Assembly: GCF_014652655.1 (NCBI RefSeq)
Contig: NZ_BMZF01000002.1
Coordinates: 186,001-250,000 of the forward strand
From: Paramylibacter ulvae
GTDB taxonomy: Bacteria; Pseudomonadota; Alphaproteobacteria; Rhodobacterales; Rhodobacteraceae
DNA length: 64,000 nt
Direction of reading: 5' to 3'
Part shown: positions 1 to 9,307 of the stretch, in pieces
Layout: each line of letters begins with the position of its first letter
Position numbering within the stretch: position 1 is the stretch's first letter
Translations under genes and position numbers: made by a program
Notes under the pieces: generated by a model
What the model was told of the DNA's origin: nothing
Seen by the model: only the letters and a program-made list of their open reading frames with translations
Database searches by the model: none

Positions 1-1133
1 TTTTGGCAGATGGTAGCGCAAATATGGTGTCGATGGCGCGCCCATTTTTGGCGGATGCCGATTTTGTGGCAAAGGCCGACAAAGGCATTTCAAAACAAAT
101 CACGCCATGCATCGCATGTAACCAAGCCTGTCTGGATCACACGTTCAAAATGAAATTGACATCGTGCTTGGTGAACCCACGTGCATGTGCTGAAACAGAA
201 TTGGTTTACACACCAACAGACGCACCAAAATCCATTGCGATTATTGGTGCGGGGCCAGCGGGATTATCCACAGCGTTGGTGGCAACGGAACGTGGGCACA
301 AGGTTACGATTTTCGATAAATCACCGGAAATTGGCGGCCAGTTGAACATGGCAAAAACCATCCCTGGTAAAGAAGAATTCAAAGGTTTGGTTGAATATTA
401 CAAACACCAGCTTGAACTGCACCAGATCAAGGTGAACCTGAATACAGAGGCCAATGTCGATAACCTGTCTGGTTTTGACGAGGTAATCGTTGCAACGGGC
501 GTTACCCCACGCGATCCACAGATCGACGGCCAAGATAACCCCAAGGTTCTAAACTATATCGACGTGTTGCGCGGCAAGGCACATGTTGGCAAACGCGTGG
601 CATTGATTGGCGCGGGCGGCATCGGATTTGATGTTGCTGAATATCTGGCACACCAAGGTGTCAGCCCCACAGAAGATTTGGAAGCGTGGAAACGCGAATG
701 GGGTGTTGGCGATCCAGAGGACGATCGCGGCGGTCTGGCACCAGAGGGCGCACAACCCGAACCATCACCACGCACAATTTACCTGTTGCAGCGCAAGGCG
801 CAAAAACTGGGTAAAAATCTTGGGCCGACAACGGGCTGGATTCACCGTTCTGCGTTGCGTATGAAACAGGTCGAAATGCTATCAGGTGTGAATTACGATG
901 CGATTTCTGACCAAGGTTTGCACATCAGTTTTGGTGAAGACAGCACGGATGCGAAAATTTTGGATGTGGATACAATCGTTCTTTGCGCTGGGCAGGTTCC
1001 AAATCGCACATTGGCCGATCAACTGATCGAACAGGGTATCAATTGCCATGTCATTGGTGGTGCAGATGTCGCCGCCGAATTGGACGCAAAACGCGCCATC
1101 AAACAGGGTGCTGAATTGGCCGCCGCGATCTAG
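1..1133 (+). CDS. fadH: 2,4-dienoyl-CoA reductase (NADPH), 3' part
   Basis: C-terminal part of a FadH-type NADH:flavin oxidoreductase that reduces 2,4-dienoyl-CoA during beta-oxidation of unsaturated fatty acids. The gene enters from the left edge, so the N-terminal TIM barrel is mostly missing. About 377 codons remain. Visible near the start is the iron-sulfur cysteine set CxxCxxxCx11C (residues 36-55 of the visible part), typical of the 4Fe-4S cluster in this family. It is followed by a dinucleotide-binding GAGPAG (FAD) and a second GAGGIG (NADPH) motif. The reading frame is open from base 3. Its TAG stop overlaps the stop of the convergent iminopeptidase gene in a CTAG palindrome. The family call is firm; substrate range cannot be read from the fragment. 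Confidence 0.9.
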   Translation, partial: LADGSANMVSMARPFLADADFVAKADKGISKQITPCIACNQACLDHTFKMKLTSCLVNPRACAETELVYTPTDAPKSIAIIGAGPAGLSTALVATERGHKVTIFDKSPEIGGQLNMAKTIPGKEEFKGLVEYYKHQLELHQIKVNLNTEANVDNLSGFDEVIVATGVTPRDPQIDGQDNPKVLNYIDVLRGKAHVGKRVALIGAGGIGFDVAEYLAHQGVSPTEDLEAWKREWGVGDPEDDRGGLAPEGAQPEPSPRTIYLLQRKAQKLGKNLGPTTGWIHRSALRMKQVEMLSGVNYDAISDQGLHISFGEDSTDAKILDVDTIVLCAGQVPNRTLADQLIEQGINCHVIGGADVAAELDAKRAIKQGAELAAAI

Positions 1134-2095
1134 GCCAATTCATCCATAATCGACACCAGTGCCGATGTTATACCCGGTTCCGACAGCGAATGACCCGCTG
1201 TTGGAACCATTACCAACCTTGATGCTGGCCATGCCTCTGACAGGTTCATCGCCGATACGGGCGGGCAAATCATATCATATCGCCCTTGCACAATCGTTCC
1301 TGGAATATGCGCGATACGATCCATGTCACGCATGATTTTGTTATCCGCGTCCAAGAATCCTTTGTTAATAAAATAGTGATTCTCAATCCGCGCAAATGTT
1401 TTGGCGTACGCAGCAGGGGTCGTGCCCGAAATCGATCGTGGGTTTAAACAGGCAAGTGCCGTTTCCCATTCTGTCCAAGCCCGCGCGAATTTGATTTGTT
1501 CGACCTCGTCATCTCCAAATAATCGATCGTGAAACCCTTGCATGATATTGTCATGTTCGGATTCAGGGAGCGGTGTCAAAAATTGTTTCCATTCCTCAGG
1601 AAAAAATCGCGCCGCGCCGCCCGCATAAAACCAATCAAGTTCAGTTTGCGTCATCAAAAACACGCCGCGTAGCACCAAATGGCGCACACGATCAGGGTGC
1701 GTTTGTGCGTAAATCAACGACAATGTCGCGCCCCATGAACCGCCAAAAACAATCCACTGATCGATGCCTAATTTTTCACGGATCAACTCAATGTCGCGGA
1801 TCAAATGCCATGTTGTATTCGCCTCAACCGATGCCGTTGGGCGGGAACGGCCACAGCCGCGTTGATCAAACAGAATAATGCGATACTGGTCGGGGTGAAA
1901 AAATCGCCTCATCCCTGGCGAACATCCACCACCTGGCCCACCATGCAGCACCACCACGGGGATACCATCAGGGTTACCGCATTCTTCCATGTAAATGGTG
2001 TGCCCCTCGCCGACATCTATCATTTCGTAATGATAGGGCTGAATTACGGGGTATGGTCGGCGGGCTGCGCCAATTTGACCTTCGGCATTTCGCAT
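1130..2095 (-). CDS. pip: Proline iminopeptidase
   Basis: Alpha/beta-hydrolase peptidase that removes N-terminal proline from peptides in the cytoplasm (family S33). The 321-residue length fits the family. Motifs visible are the oxyanion-hole HGGPGGG loop, the nucleophile elbow GGSWG with its serine, a later QGRYD carrying the likely catalytic aspartate, and TAGHS with the catalytic histidine. I place the start at the ATG at 2095. A TTG 24 bases upstream would add eight unconserved residues and shorten the gap to ubiG. It is divergent from ubiG and convergent with fadH. Confidence 0.9.
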   Translation of the reverse strand: MRNAEGQIGAARRPYPVIQPYHYEMIDVGEGHTIYMEECGNPDGIPVVVLHGGPGGGCSPGMRRFFHPDQYRIILFDQRGCGRSRPTASVEANTTWHLIRDIELIREKLGIDQWIVFGGSWGATLSLIYAQTHPDRVRHLVLRGVFLMTQTELDWFYAGGAARFFPEEWKQFLTPLPESEHDNIMQGFHDRLFGDDEVEQIKFARAWTEWETALACLNPRSISGTTPAAYAKTFARIENHYFINKGFLDADNKIMRDMDRIAHIPGTIVQGRYDMICPPVSAMNLSEAWPASRLVMVPTAGHSLSEPGITSALVSIMDELA

Positions 2096-2152
2096 GTAGA
2101 ACCTATATATGTATCGCAACGCCCATCGTGGGGCATTTCAAAAGGCAATGCA

Positions 2153-2896
2153 ATGGCTGTAAATACAACAATCGATCCTGACGAAGTCGCCAAATTCGAG
2201 GCAATGGCCGCTGAATGGTGGGACACCGAGGGTAAATTCAAACCGTTGCATATGTTGAATCCAACGCGGCTGGATTACATCGTGGATCAAATCTGCGCCG
2301 AATTTAACCGCGATCCAACACAGCCAAAACCATTTGACGGCCTGCGATTGCTGGATATTGGTTGCGGTGGTGGATTGTTATCCGAACCCATGGCACGCCT
2401 TGGCGCCACGGTTGTTGGCGCGGATGCGGCGGCGGGAAACATCCCCGTGGCACAAATTCATGCTCGTCAATCAGGCCTTGAAATAGATTATCGCAATTGC
2501 ACGGCTGAATCACTCGCGGCGGACGGTGAACAATTTGATATCGTTTTGAATATGGAGGTGGTCGAACATGTGTCCGATCCACTGGCATATTTAACCGCCT
2601 GTCAGGAATTATTAAAACCAGACGGATTGATGATTTGTTCAACCATCAATCGCAATCCAAAATCATTTTTGATGACAATCGTTGGTGCAGAATACATCAT
2701 GCGCTGGTTGCCGAAGGGCACCCATGAATACGATAAATTCATCACACCAGATGAATTGGTTTCGCTGATCGAAGACGCTGGCTTGCAAAACGTCGATCGC
2801 AAGGGATTTGTGTTCAACCCGCTGACATGGGGATGGTCGATTTCTGATCGTGATTTATCGGTGAATTACGTCACCGCGAGCGTTAAGGCGGGTTAA
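2153..2896 (+). CDS. ubiG: Ubiquinone biosynthesis O-methyltransferase
   Basis: SAM-dependent methyltransferase that performs both O-methylations in ubiquinone synthesis at the inner membrane. 247 residues. The SAM-binding glycine-rich motif LLDIGCGGG lies at about residues 64-72, followed by the UbiG-typical central segment (EVVEHV) and the C-terminal FNPLTWGW region. The ATG at 2153 is preceded by AAAAGG at good spacing and matches the family start ([16 protein letters not shown]). The upstream open frame back to 1805 overlaps pip and is not coding. Its stop overlaps the MarR stop in a TTAA palindrome. Confidence 0.93.
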   Translation: MAVNTTIDPDEVAKFEAMAAEWWDTEGKFKPLHMLNPTRLDYIVDQICAEFNRDPTQPKPFDGLRLLDIGCGGGLLSEPMARLGATVVGADAAAGNIPVAQIHARQSGLEIDYRNCTAESLAADGEQFDIVLNMEVVEHVSDPLAYLTACQELLKPDGLMICSTINRNPKSFLMTIVGAEYIMRWLPKGTHEYDKFITPDELVSLIEDAGLQNVDRKGFVFNPLTWGWSISDRDLSVNYVTASVKAG

Positions 2897-3333
2897 TCAA
2901 GCGCACCGCGCAGATCGCGCAAAAATGGCAGCGCTGCACGAACTTTTTCGTGCCCAACCTCATTCATAACCTTATCGAACACGGGTCGTACGGCGCGAAT
3001 TGCATCAAGACGCGCCAACAATCCCGCATCGGATATCGCCACACGTTTGCGACGCGCATCATCCCAATCCGGGCGCACATGTATGTGTCCGTAGTTTTCA
3101 AGTTTCGTGAGCGTGTTTGTCATCGCACCCTTGGTCAAATGCAAAACACGCGCCAATTGTGCTGGTGATTTTTCGCTTGATTGATTGGCCAAAAAATTCA
3201 GTACCGTAAAATGCGACAGCTCCATCCCCTTAGGCAACGCCTTGGATAATCGTGCACGCATCATTTGTTCCGCCATCAAAATTTCAGAGAATAACGCAAT
3301 GGCGATTGGGTCGGCTTCGGATGGGTCAGGCAT
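2893..3333 (-). CDS. MarR family transcriptional regulator
   Basis: Small winged-helix DNA-binding regulator, 146 residues from the preferred ATG. The core has the MarR layout: an N-terminal dimerisation helix, the helix-turn-helix around [23 protein letters not shown], and the wing with the DxRRKRV-like segment ([14 protein letters not shown]). An in-frame ATG at 3360 would add nine residues; neither start has a strong ribosome site, so the start is uncertain. The neighbours do not reveal a target. MarR proteins usually act on their own or a divergent promoter; here the nearest upstream gene is a glutaredoxin on the same strand. Confidence 0.85.
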   Translation of the reverse strand: MPDPSEADPIAIALFSEILMAEQMMRARLSKALPKGMELSHFTVLNFLANQSSEKSPAQLARVLHLTKGAMTNTLTKLENYGHIHVRPDWDDARRKRVAISDAGLLARLDAIRAVRPVFDKVMNEVGHEKVRAALPFLRDLRGALD

Positions 3334-3446
3334 GTTTTGGTTTCTTATACTCACGTTCATGTTGACGAATAGGCTAGCACCTGCCCGCACTGTCTAGCAA
3401 ACAATGGTATAAATCCAAAACATTCATCTGTACCGGCGTTTTGGAT

Positions 3447-3704
3447 TTAGGCGGATAACAACGCGTCAAGCTTTCCCGCGCGTTCCAACATATGCAAATC
3501 ATCCGATCCGCCAACATGCAAATCATCAATAAAAATTTGCGGTACGGTTCGCCCGCCATTTGAACGCTGCATCATTTCAGCGCGTTTATCTGGATTTGAA
3601 TGCACATTTATTTCTGTGAAATTCACACCCTTATTTGACAACAAGTTCTTCGCCGCGGAACAAAATCCACAAAGGTTGCCCGTATAGATCACGACATTTT
3701 TCAT
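3447..3704 (-). CDS. grxC: Glutaredoxin 3
   Basis: 85-residue thioredoxin-fold glutaredoxin that reduces disulfides and glutathione-mixed disulfides in the cytoplasm. The active site reads CGFC (residues 12-15) instead of the classic CPYC. The glutathione-binding TVP motif and the GG(S)DD segment near the C-terminus are present. As far as I recall, CGFC is common in Rhodobacteraceae GrxC, so it is not an anomaly. The ATG at 3704 is preceded by a GGAG ribosome site. It lies just downstream of comF on the same strand with a 37-base gap. Confidence 0.92.
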   Translation of the reverse strand: MKNVVIYTGNLCGFCSAAKNLLSNKGVNFTEINVHSNPDKRAEMMQRSNGGRTVPQIFIDDLHVGGSDDLHMLERAGKLDALLSA

Positions 3705-3741
3705 CTTGGTTTCTCCAATATTTCATATTGAATATAATCTT

Positions 3742-4473
3742 TTATTCGTCGCGTGCAACGCGTGCAAAAACAAGCGTATTCACAGTTGCGGCACCCGCTG
3801 AAATACACGTGTCGGCACAAACGGACATGGTGGCACCCGTGGTCATCACATCGTCAATGATCAGAACATTTTTATCACCAATCAATTCTGTAAAACGTGG
3901 ATTCATTTCAATTGCCCCGCTTTGGTTTTCAATGCGCTCGACGCGTGACATGCCTTTTTGCATCTTGGTTTTTTTGTTTCTTATCAATAAATCAGGGACT
4001 GTTTGAATATTGGTGCGTTTTGCAATCTGGTTCGCCAATGCGGATGATTGGTTATATTTGCGGGAAAAAAGACGCGAGCGATGCAAGGGAACTGGAATAA
4101 TGATATCGGTTTTACGTAACAACTCAGCGCCCGATTTGATCATCCATTCGCCCAATGGAATGACCACATCCAACCGATCACCATGTTTTAGCGCCAACAC
4201 AATACGCCGCCCACCACCATCATACACCACGCTTGCACGCCCTTGAATCCAGGGCGGGGGTGAATGGGTGCAGGTATCGCAAATCAAAACATCGCCCATA
4301 TCTTCGCCAATCAATGGTGTGCCACATGAATCACAGATTGCCCCGTCGATAAAATATGTATCACCCCAACAATTCGCACAAAGCCCCTGTTCCGCCTCGG
4401 TTTCCGCACCGCAAGACACACATAACGGTGGGTATGCAGCGCGTATCAAACCGTTGAACAGGTTTGCGAACAT
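3742..4473 (-). CDS. ComF family phosphoribosyltransferase-like protein
   Basis: ComF/GntX-type protein of 243 residues. The N-terminal half carries two CxxC pairs typical of the zinc-finger region (CVSC...CANC and CDSC...CDTC). The C-terminal half carries the PRPP-binding phosphoribosyltransferase motif VLIIDDVMTTGATM. ComF proteins act in DNA uptake in competent bacteria, but most alphaproteobacterial copies have no assigned role. The start at 4473 is preceded by AAGGAAAAGGG at good spacing. An upstream ATG at 4527 would add 18 residues and make the start codons of this gene and the divergent methyltransferase overlap. Confidence 0.85.
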   Translation of the reverse strand: MFANLFNGLIRAAYPPLCVSCGAETEAEQGLCANCWGDTYFIDGAICDSCGTPLIGEDMGDVLICDTCTHSPPPWIQGRASVVYDGGGRRIVLALKHGDRLDVVIPLGEWMIKSGAELLRKTDIIIPVPLHRSRLFSRKYNQSSALANQIAKRTNIQTVPDLLIRNKKTKMQKGMSRVERIENQSGAIEMNPRFTELIGDKNVLIIDDVMTTGATMSVCADTCISAGAATVNTLVFARVARDE

Positions 4474-4525
4474 ACCCTTTTCCTTTGGCGTGAGGGGCGT
4501 TAAATCGTTGCGAAGGGAGTCGTTC

Positions 4526-5359
4526 ATGCAATCACCACCAAAATTATTTGATACCGACGCGTTGGCAATGCACCGACGTCGCGCCGAGTTGGGCGCCCAA
4601 GACGATTGGTTTTTGCACGACTATGCCATCGATGTGGTTCAAGAAAGACTGCAAGAGGTTAACAGAACCTTTACAGACACAGCAATTGTTGGGTGGCAGG
4701 GTGCGCAATGGAATGAAAAGCTAGGGCTATCTGCGGCGGTGGTACCAGATAATGAAACGCTCGATCTCGCGCAAAACAGTTGTGATTTGATCATTCACGC
4801 CCTGTCTTTGCATTGGTCAAACGATCCCGTTGGACAGTTGGTGCAAATGCGCCGCGCCTTGCGTCCAGATGGGTTAATGATTGCGGTGATGTTTGGCGGG
4901 CAAACATTACAAGAATTGCGCATTGCGTTTGCGCAGGCCGAAAGCCGCGTTTTGGGCGGGATCAGCCCCCACATCACCCCGATGGGCGAAATTCGCGATC
5001 TGGGTGGATTATTACAGCGCGCAGGATATGCGTTGCCTGTGGCCGATAGCATGGATGTAAATCTCAGCTATCAATCACCGCTGCAGTTGATGCACGAATT
5101 GCGTAATATGGGTGAAACGAATGTGCTGGAACAACGACAAAAGCGCATGATGCGCCGCGATGTTCTGGCCGCAATGTTGGATGAATATCAATCCGCATTT
5201 TCCACGCCTGATGGACGCGTGAATGCAACGATGGAATTTGTATTCCTGACAGGCTGGGCACATTCCGATACGCAACAAAAACCATTGCGTCCCGGTTCCG
5301 CTCAATCCCGATTGGCGCAAGCATTGGGTGTGGCAGAACGTAACCTTGATAACGACTGA
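4526..5359 (+). CDS. NDUFAF5-family SAM-dependent protein
   Basis: 277-residue class I SAM-dependent protein resembling the mitochondrial complex I assembly factor NDUFAF5. Recognisable family features are the SLHWSND segment at about residue 100, the following ALRPDG and GGQTLQELR stretches, and SPHITPMGEIRDLGGLLQRAGY. NDUFAF5 hydroxylates an arginine of the complex I subunit NDUFS7 and was long annotated as a methyltransferase, so the bacterial copy may help complex I assembly; that is inference. A GGGAG ribosome site lies seven bases before the ATG. It is divergent from comF and followed closely by hemH. Confidence 0.82.
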   Translation: MQSPPKLFDTDALAMHRRRAELGAQDDWFLHDYAIDVVQERLQEVNRTFTDTAIVGWQGAQWNEKLGLSAAVVPDNETLDLAQNSCDLIIHALSLHWSNDPVGQLVQMRRALRPDGLMIAVMFGGQTLQELRIAFAQAESRVLGGISPHITPMGEIRDLGGLLQRAGYALPVADSMDVNLSYQSPLQLMHELRNMGETNVLEQRQKRMMRRDVLAAMLDEYQSAFSTPDGRVNATMEFVFLTGWAHSDTQQKPLRPGSAQSRLAQALGVAERNLDND

Positions 5360-5407
5360 CCAATGCTATTTGGTCATTGAAACATTAACGATCAGCGAAA
5401 ACATCTT

Positions 5408-6463
5408 ATGCCAATCGAGACAAAAACAGACAGGCTTGCTTTTGCAGGCAAAGATCACCCCGCCATCAAACCCGCCAAAATTGGTGTGGTATTGGCCAAT
5501 CTCGGCACGCCCGATGCTACCGATTATTGGTCGATGCGCCGCTACCTTGGGCAATTTTTGTCAGACAAGCGCGTTGTCGATACACCAAATTGGAAATGGC
5601 AGCCGATCTTGCAGTTGATTATCCTGTCCAAACGCCCGTTCAGCGCGGGCAAAGCGTATCAAAGCATATGGAACACCGACCGCAACGAAAGCCCATTGTT
5701 AACAATCACGCGCGATCAATGTGATGCGGTTTCAACAGAGATGGCCAAAATTTACGGCGACGATGTCATCGTTGATTTCGCCATGCGTTATGGCAATCCA
5801 TCGGTTGAATCTGTGATCAACAAGATGCGCGATCAGGGTGTCGAAAAAATCGTGTTTTTCCCGCTGTATCCCCAATACGCGGCCCCCACAACAGCAACCG
5901 CGAATGACGAAGCGTTTCGCGCATTGATGAAGCTAAACTGGCAACCAGCCCTGCGCACGGTGCCTGCGTATTTTGATCATCCAAAATATATCAACGCGTT
6001 GAAAAATTCGGTGCAGGCAGCATATGAAAACCTTGCCGTGAAACCAGATTTATTGGTGGCCTCATATCACGGCATGCCAAAACGCTATTTGATGGAAGGC
6101 GACCCGTACCATTGCCATTGTCAAAAAACCACGCGCCTGTTGAAGGAGGCGCTGGGTTGGAGCGATGATAACATCACTACCACATTTCAATCCGTGTTCG
6201 GGCGCGAAGAATGGTTGGGGCCATACACAGTAGAACATGTCGCCGAGTTGGCGCGCCAAGGTAAGAAAAACATTGCAATAATATCACCAGCATTTTCCGC
6301 CGATTGCATCGAAACGCTCGAGGAAATCCAAGAAGAGATTCAAGATGCATTCAAAGAGGCGGGCGGCGAAACATTCACCTATATCCCGTGTCTGAATGAC
6401 AATGCTGATCATGTGGGCATGATGTCGGACATCATTCGAAACGAATTGTCAGGCTGGATTTAA
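5408..6463 (+). CDS. hemH: Ferrochelatase
   Basis: Inserts ferrous iron into protoporphyrin IX, the last step of haem synthesis. 351 residues, the usual bacterial length. The N-terminal VVLANLGTPDATDYWSMRRY block, the metal-site histidine in SYHGMP and the glutamate in ADCIETLEEI are all present. The sequence style around FLSDKRVVDTPNWKWQP and NTDRNESPLLTITRDQ matches Rhodobacteraceae ferrochelatases. No strong ribosome site precedes the ATG. Its stop sits one base from the convergent mutT stop. hemJ at 36.8 kb is another late-haem gene in this window. Confidence 0.95.
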   Translation: MPIETKTDRLAFAGKDHPAIKPAKIGVVLANLGTPDATDYWSMRRYLGQFLSDKRVVDTPNWKWQPILQLIILSKRPFSAGKAYQSIWNTDRNESPLLTITRDQCDAVSTEMAKIYGDDVIVDFAMRYGNPSVESVINKMRDQGVEKIVFFPLYPQYAAPTTATANDEAFRALMKLNWQPALRTVPAYFDHPKYINALKNSVQAAYENLAVKPDLLVASYHGMPKRYLMEGDPYHCHCQKTTRLLKEALGWSDDNITTTFQSVFGREEWLGPYTVEHVAELARQGKKNIAIISPAFSADCIETLEEIQEEIQDAFKEAGGETFTYIPCLNDNADHVGMMSDIIRNELSGWI

Positions 6464-6464
6464 T

Positions 6465-6863
6465 TTAAAGCCAATCGCGCATCACAGCAATCAATGGAAT
6501 ATCCGCCGCTGGCATTGGATAATCCTTAAGCGCGTTTGGTTTCACCCATGCCAATTTTTGGCCCTCTTGCGGGGTGACGATCCCATCCCATTTGCGACAG
6601 GCAAACACGGGCATCAGCAAGTGAAAATCATCATATGAATGACTGGCAAATGTCAGGGGCGCCAAACAAGACGCCCATGTATCGATGCCCAATTCTTCGT
6701 TCAACTCGCGGATCAATGCATCCTCTGGTTTTTCACCCGACTCCACCTTGCCCCCTGGAAATTCCCAAAGACCCGCCATTGATTTACCTTCGGGGCGCTG
6801 TGCCAATAACACGCGCCCATCGGTATCGATCAAGGCAACCGCAACAACCAGAACCGTTTTCAT
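6465..6863 (-). CDS. mutT: 8-oxo-dGTP diphosphatase (Nudix)
   Basis: 132-residue Nudix hydrolase that clears oxidised dGTP from the nucleotide pool. The Nudix box GGKVESGEKPEDALIRELNE continuing into ELGI fits Gx5Ex7REUxEExGU. Length and the N-terminal VVAVALIDTDGRVLLAQRPEGK are typical of MutT. Its start overlaps the argJ stop by four bases (ATGA), so the two are probably translated in a coupled way from the same transcript. Confidence 0.92.
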   Translation of the reverse strand: MKTVLVVAVALIDTDGRVLLAQRPEGKSMAGLWEFPGGKVESGEKPEDALIRELNEELGIDTWASCLAPLTFASHSYDDFHLLMPVFACRKWDGIVTPQEGQKLAWVKPNALKDYPMPAADIPLIAVMRDWL

Positions 6864-8194
6864 GAACGATAATCAGCGTTGATGGTGATATATTGATGTG
6901 TCAAATCACAGGTCCAAACGGTGGCGCGCCCATCACCAACACCAATGTCTGTAGTGATCGAAAGCTCCGCATTTTTCATGTAATCTGAACCCGCTTGCTC
7001 GGTATAGCTTTCTGCAACCCAACCTTTTTCGGCGACCAAAATATCACCAAACCAAATCGCCAACTTATCACGATCTGCGGGTTCACCAGATTTACCAACC
7101 GCCATCACAACACGACCCCAATTGGGATCTTGCCCCGCGATTGCGGTTTTCACCAGCGGTGAATTTGCAATCGCCAAACCGATCCTTTTGGCCGATGCAT
7201 CGCTGTCCGCGCCCGTTACATTTACGGTCACGAATTTGGTCGCACCTTCGCCGTCTTTTACGACTAGATGCGCAAGCTCTAGCATCACATCACTCAAAGC
7301 CGCCGCAAAAGTTTTGGCATCATCACTTGTTAAATCGGTGATGCGCGGCGCACCGCTTTGGCCTGTTGCGGCAACCATCAAGCTGTCTGATGTTGAAGTG
7401 TCGCTATCAACTGTGATTGCATTAAACGATGTGTCGTTGATATTTGAAACCATCGCCTGCAGCACTGCTTGGTCGATATTGGCGTCGGTGAAAATATACA
7501 CCAACATCGTCGCCATATCGGGTGCAATCATACCCGAACCCTTGGCAAAACCAGCAATGCGCACGGGTTTCCCACCCAGCGTGATTTCGCCACTTGCGCC
7601 TTTGGCAAAGGTATCCGTTGTCATGATCGCTTTGGCAGCGGCGCGCGCAGAATCTTTGGACAATGTGTCGCGCAGGGTTTCAATTTTCGCAACGATACGT
7701 TCATGGGGCAATGGCTGGCCAATAACCCCCGTTGATGCGGTGAACACACATTCAGGAATGGTGTTCATAATATCCGCCGTTGCCGTTGTGATTGCGTTTA
7801 CGGAATCACGCCCAGCGCCACCCGTAAAGGCATTTGAATTGCCCGAATTCACCAAAATCGCGATTGGTTTGTCCGCGGGTAACGGTTTCGCCAGTTTTTC
7901 CTGACAATCCAAAACAGGGGCAGAGCGCGTGGATGATCGTGTGAACACCCCTGCAATCGCGCTGCCCGCTGTAATTTCCGCCAGCATCACATCATCGCGG
8001 TTTTGATATTTCACACCCGCCGCGATTGCGCTGAACCGAACACCCGCGATTACGGGTAAATCAGGAAAACCACCAACAGGGGCCAGTGGCGAAACCATCG
8101 GCGCAGTTGTTTTATGCGCCGCGACCTCTTTTTTCAATTTCTTGATTTTCTTTTTCAGCTTGGCGGCTTTGTTCTTTGCTTTTTGTGATGCCAT
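6860..8194 (-). CDS. argJ: Bifunctional glutamate N-acetyltransferase / ornithine acetyltransferase
   Basis: Arginine pathway enzyme that makes N-acetylglutamate and transfers the acetyl group from acetylornithine. 444 residues. The self-cleavage site ATML with its nucleophilic threonine is in MIAPDMATMLVYIF, so the precursor should split into alpha and beta chains. The unusual part is a lysine-rich N-terminal extension of about 32 residues ahead of MVSPLAP, where the family normally begins. The ATG at 8194 has an AAGG upstream; an ATG at 8098 would remove the extension but has no ribosome site. Operon with mutT. Confidence 0.93.
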   Translation of the reverse strand: MASQKAKNKAAKLKKKIKKLKKEVAAHKTTAPMVSPLAPVGGFPDLPVIAGVRFSAIAAGVKYQNRDDVMLAEITAGSAIAGVFTRSSTRSAPVLDCQEKLAKPLPADKPIAILVNSGNSNAFTGGAGRDSVNAITTATADIMNTIPECVFTASTGVIGQPLPHERIVAKIETLRDTLSKDSARAAAKAIMTTDTFAKGASGEITLGGKPVRIAGFAKGSGMIAPDMATMLVYIFTDANIDQAVLQAMVSNINDTSFNAITVDSDTSTSDSLMVAATGQSGAPRITDLTSDDAKTFAAALSDVMLELAHLVVKDGEGATKFVTVNVTGADSDASAKRIGLAIANSPLVKTAIAGQDPNWGRVVMAVGKSGEPADRDKLAIWFGDILVAEKGWVAESYTEQAGSDYMKNAELSITTDIGVGDGRATVWTCDLTHQYITINADYRS

Positions 8195-8206
8195 TTGCGT
8201 TAAACC

Positions 8207-9049
8207 TTAATCGTCCAAAAAGGTGGAATTACGGATGAATGAATAATCATCTGACATTTCCAATTTATCAATCTCGCCTTCGGTTTCCAAACGCTTGATT
8301 TCGGCATCGATTGCTTTGCTGCGCAATGAATCTTCGAGTGATTCTTTCACTTCTTCCATTGTAGGGGCGGGTTTATTGCGCTTTTCGTTCAACTGAATTA
8401 CGTGCCAGCCAAATTGCGTTTTGACAGGGGCTGATACACCGCCCACTTCCATTCCGGCAACGGCTTCTTCAAATTCAGGAACCATTTGACCCTGACCGAA
8501 CCAACCCAGATCACCACCGTTTGGGCCACTAGGACCTGTTGATTTTTCCTTGGCCAATTCACCAAATTCGGCACCACCTTCAATTGCAGTAATCAATTCT
8601 TTGGCTGCCTCTTCGGTTTCGACCAAAATATGCGCGGCCTTGAATTCTGGTTCCTCTGGCAGATCGCCAAATTCGGCGTCATATTCCGCGGCCAATGCCT
8701 CTTCGGTAATTGCGGTATCACCCAGCGCATCCAATGCAACCGTTGCCAGCAACGCACGCTCTTCGTTTTCGCGCGCCAATTTCACACGCTTGCTGTCGAT
8801 GTCAGCAGTTTCAGCCAATAGGGTTTGTTGAATCAATTGATCCAAGATGCCCTCAAACAGAACCTTATCCTCTAGCGCGGAATAGTTTGGCGGCAAACGA
8901 TCAACCAATGTCACCACATGTGCGGCTGTAATTTTGGTGCCGTTCACGGTTGCCAACACCGTATCGCCATTGATGTCCTCGGCGAATGAAGGCGCGGCAA
9001 CGCCCACGATCAAACCAAAAGTGGCAACAGTTTTTTGAATAAAGTTCAT
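8207..9049 (-). CDS. Periplasmic peptidyl-prolyl cis-trans isomerase (parvulin)
   Basis: 280-residue secreted folding catalyst. Residues 1-23 form a signal peptide ending in APSFA. A SurA/PrsA-like N-terminal chaperone part (TVLATVNGTKITAAHVV) is followed by the parvulin domain beginning AAHILVETEEAAKEL and ending with FGWHVIQLNEKR. Such proteins help fold outer-membrane and secreted proteins in the periplasm. The ATG at 9049 is preceded by GGAG; the open frame to 9085 adds no signal-like sequence. It is divergent from secA, a functional link to protein export. Confidence 0.92.
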   Translation of the reverse strand: MNFIQKTVATFGLIVGVAAPSFAEDINGDTVLATVNGTKITAAHVVTLVDRLPPNYSALEDKVLFEGILDQLIQQTLLAETADIDSKRVKLARENEERALLATVALDALGDTAITEEALAAEYDAEFGDLPEEPEFKAAHILVETEEAAKELITAIEGGAEFGELAKEKSTGPSGPNGGDLGWFGQGQMVPEFEEAVAGMEVGGVSAPVKTQFGWHVIQLNEKRNKPAPTMEEVKESLEDSLRSKAIDAEIKRLETEGEIDKLEMSDDYSFIRNSTFLDD

Positions 9050-9123
9050 GCGTAGTCTCCAATAAAGCGTATTTCTGTCACGCAACTGTTAACCAAATTT
9101 GTTGCGCACCAGATGGGGCGAAG

Positions 9124-9152
9124 TTGACAGCACCGATTTCCCTGCTTACATG
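9124..9152 (+). promoter_or_regulatory. Candidate sigma-70 promoter for secA
   Basis: A perfect -35 hexamer TTGACA at 9124-9129 is followed after 17 bases by TACATG at 9147-9152, a weak -10. It would start transcription about 150 bases before secA. It lies in the 258-base gap between the divergent parvulin gene and secA, where a promoter is expected. Only the -35 is convincing. Confidence 0.35.
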
Positions 9153-9307
9153 CCTTAATCGGCGTATTCGCGTATGGATCAAATGCTTTTGCATCTTCTT
9201 ATGACCATTGGTCACGACGGGCAAGTGATAGCAATCAAGTTCCCTTCACGCTTGCGTTAAATTTTCAGGCTGGGAAACTGGCGTTCGACGAAAAAAACGG
9301 AGCAGCT

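Noticed and set aside
1805-2152. An extended frame in front of ubiG
   Set aside because: It overlaps pip on the other strand, shows no family similarity, and the ATG at 2153 has a ribosome site and the known N-terminus.
321-4246. Many antisense open frames over fadH, pip, ubiG and comF
   Set aside because: They are shadows of the conserved genes on the other strand; none shows domain features or a ribosome site.
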